A stretch of 33,300 nt of DNA from SIG714 sp964638675. GTDB taxonomy: Bacteria; Bacillota; Clostridia; Oscillospirales; CAG-272. Position numbers and translations under genes: made by a program. The stretch lies in NCBI GenBank assembly GCA_964638675.1, contig CAZXAU010000023.1, forward strand, positions 1-33,300, read 5' to 3'. A model generated the notes under the pieces. It searched no databases, was not told the origin of the DNA, and saw only the letters and a program-made list of their open reading frames with translations. This document shows, piece after piece, positions 33,263 to 33,300 of this stretch (within the stretch, counting starts at the first letter, position 1; every line of letters begins with the position of its first letter).

Positions 33263-33300
33263 AAACGCCATTGGAATCTGAACCCCTATGGTTTGGACTC
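33261..33300 (+). repeat. Right copy of the 40-base element, cut by the window end
   Basis: Begins in the stop codon of the transporter gene and matches 29146-29185 at 37 of 40 positions. Of the two changes in the stem arm, G33274 could still pair (G-U) with T33299, which suggests that the hairpin is kept. The second arm lies beyond the window. Confidence 0.88.

Noticed and set aside
1..33300. CRISPR arrays, insertion sequences and phage genes
   Set aside because: I saw no regularly spaced repeats, no transposase or integrase motifs and no phage structural genes on either strand.

Overview
The window reads as chromosomal DNA from an anaerobic, spore-forming, low-to-moderate GC Firmicute, most likely a Clostridia member near Ruminococcaceae/Oscillospiraceae. 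Supporting this are spoIIE, a Coat F protein, GGAG-type ribosome binding sites, TTGACA/TATAAT promoters with 17-bp spacing, a DUF5685 / Cys-tailed DnaJ gene pair and a DUF6273 protein. The taxon is an inference; no rRNA is present.

Layout. (1) 1-4.5 kb: a membrane-anchored DUF6273 protein, a convergent Coat F protein, and topoisomerase III. (2) 4.5-6.7 kb: a complete lysine (L-box) riboswitch with promoter and terminator, controlling an NhaC-family carrier that is therefore probably a lysine transporter. (3) 6.7-7.75 kb: a small Dabb-domain protein and xanthine phosphoribosyltransferase in one operon. (4) 7.75-11 kb: a zinc-uptake operon (Fur/Zur-like repressor, binding lipoprotein, ATPase, permease) whose promoter carries a perfect 23-bp palindrome; a MmgE/PrpD-family protein follows. 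(5) 12.5-15.6 kb, minus strand: SpoIIE with a Spo0A-like box, and a small helical protein. (6) 15.6-18.9 kb: an AT-rich stretch encoding an exported protein that joins two beta-trefoil-like domains to an archaemetzincin-like metalloprotease domain, plus a lipoprotein of unknown function. (7) 24.3 to 19 kb, minus strand: a probable five-gene operon, DUF5685 protein, DnaJ-like protein, ECF S-component-like membrane protein, CorC/HlyC-type CBS protein and aspartyl-tRNA synthetase. (8) 24.4-29 kb: a lipoprotein divergent from a PcrA/UvrD helicase, then a Cthe_2159-type carbohydrate-binding lipoprotein. (9) 29-33.3 kb: tRNA-Val(CAC), then a self-contained AraC regulator / GH36 alpha-galactosidase / DMT transporter cassette. 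The cassette is bracketed by two near-identical 40-base copies of a hairpin element; the left copy is the tRNA terminator and the right copy runs off the window edge.

The points most worth a second look are the archaemetzincin/beta-trefoil fusion, the bracketed sugar cassette beside tRNA-Val, the riboswitch-controlled NhaC with a DnaJ-like Cys motif insert, the structured spacers around the zinc operon with a recurring hairpin-plus-RBS module, and a strong minus-strand terminator at 15741-15770 with no gene feeding it.
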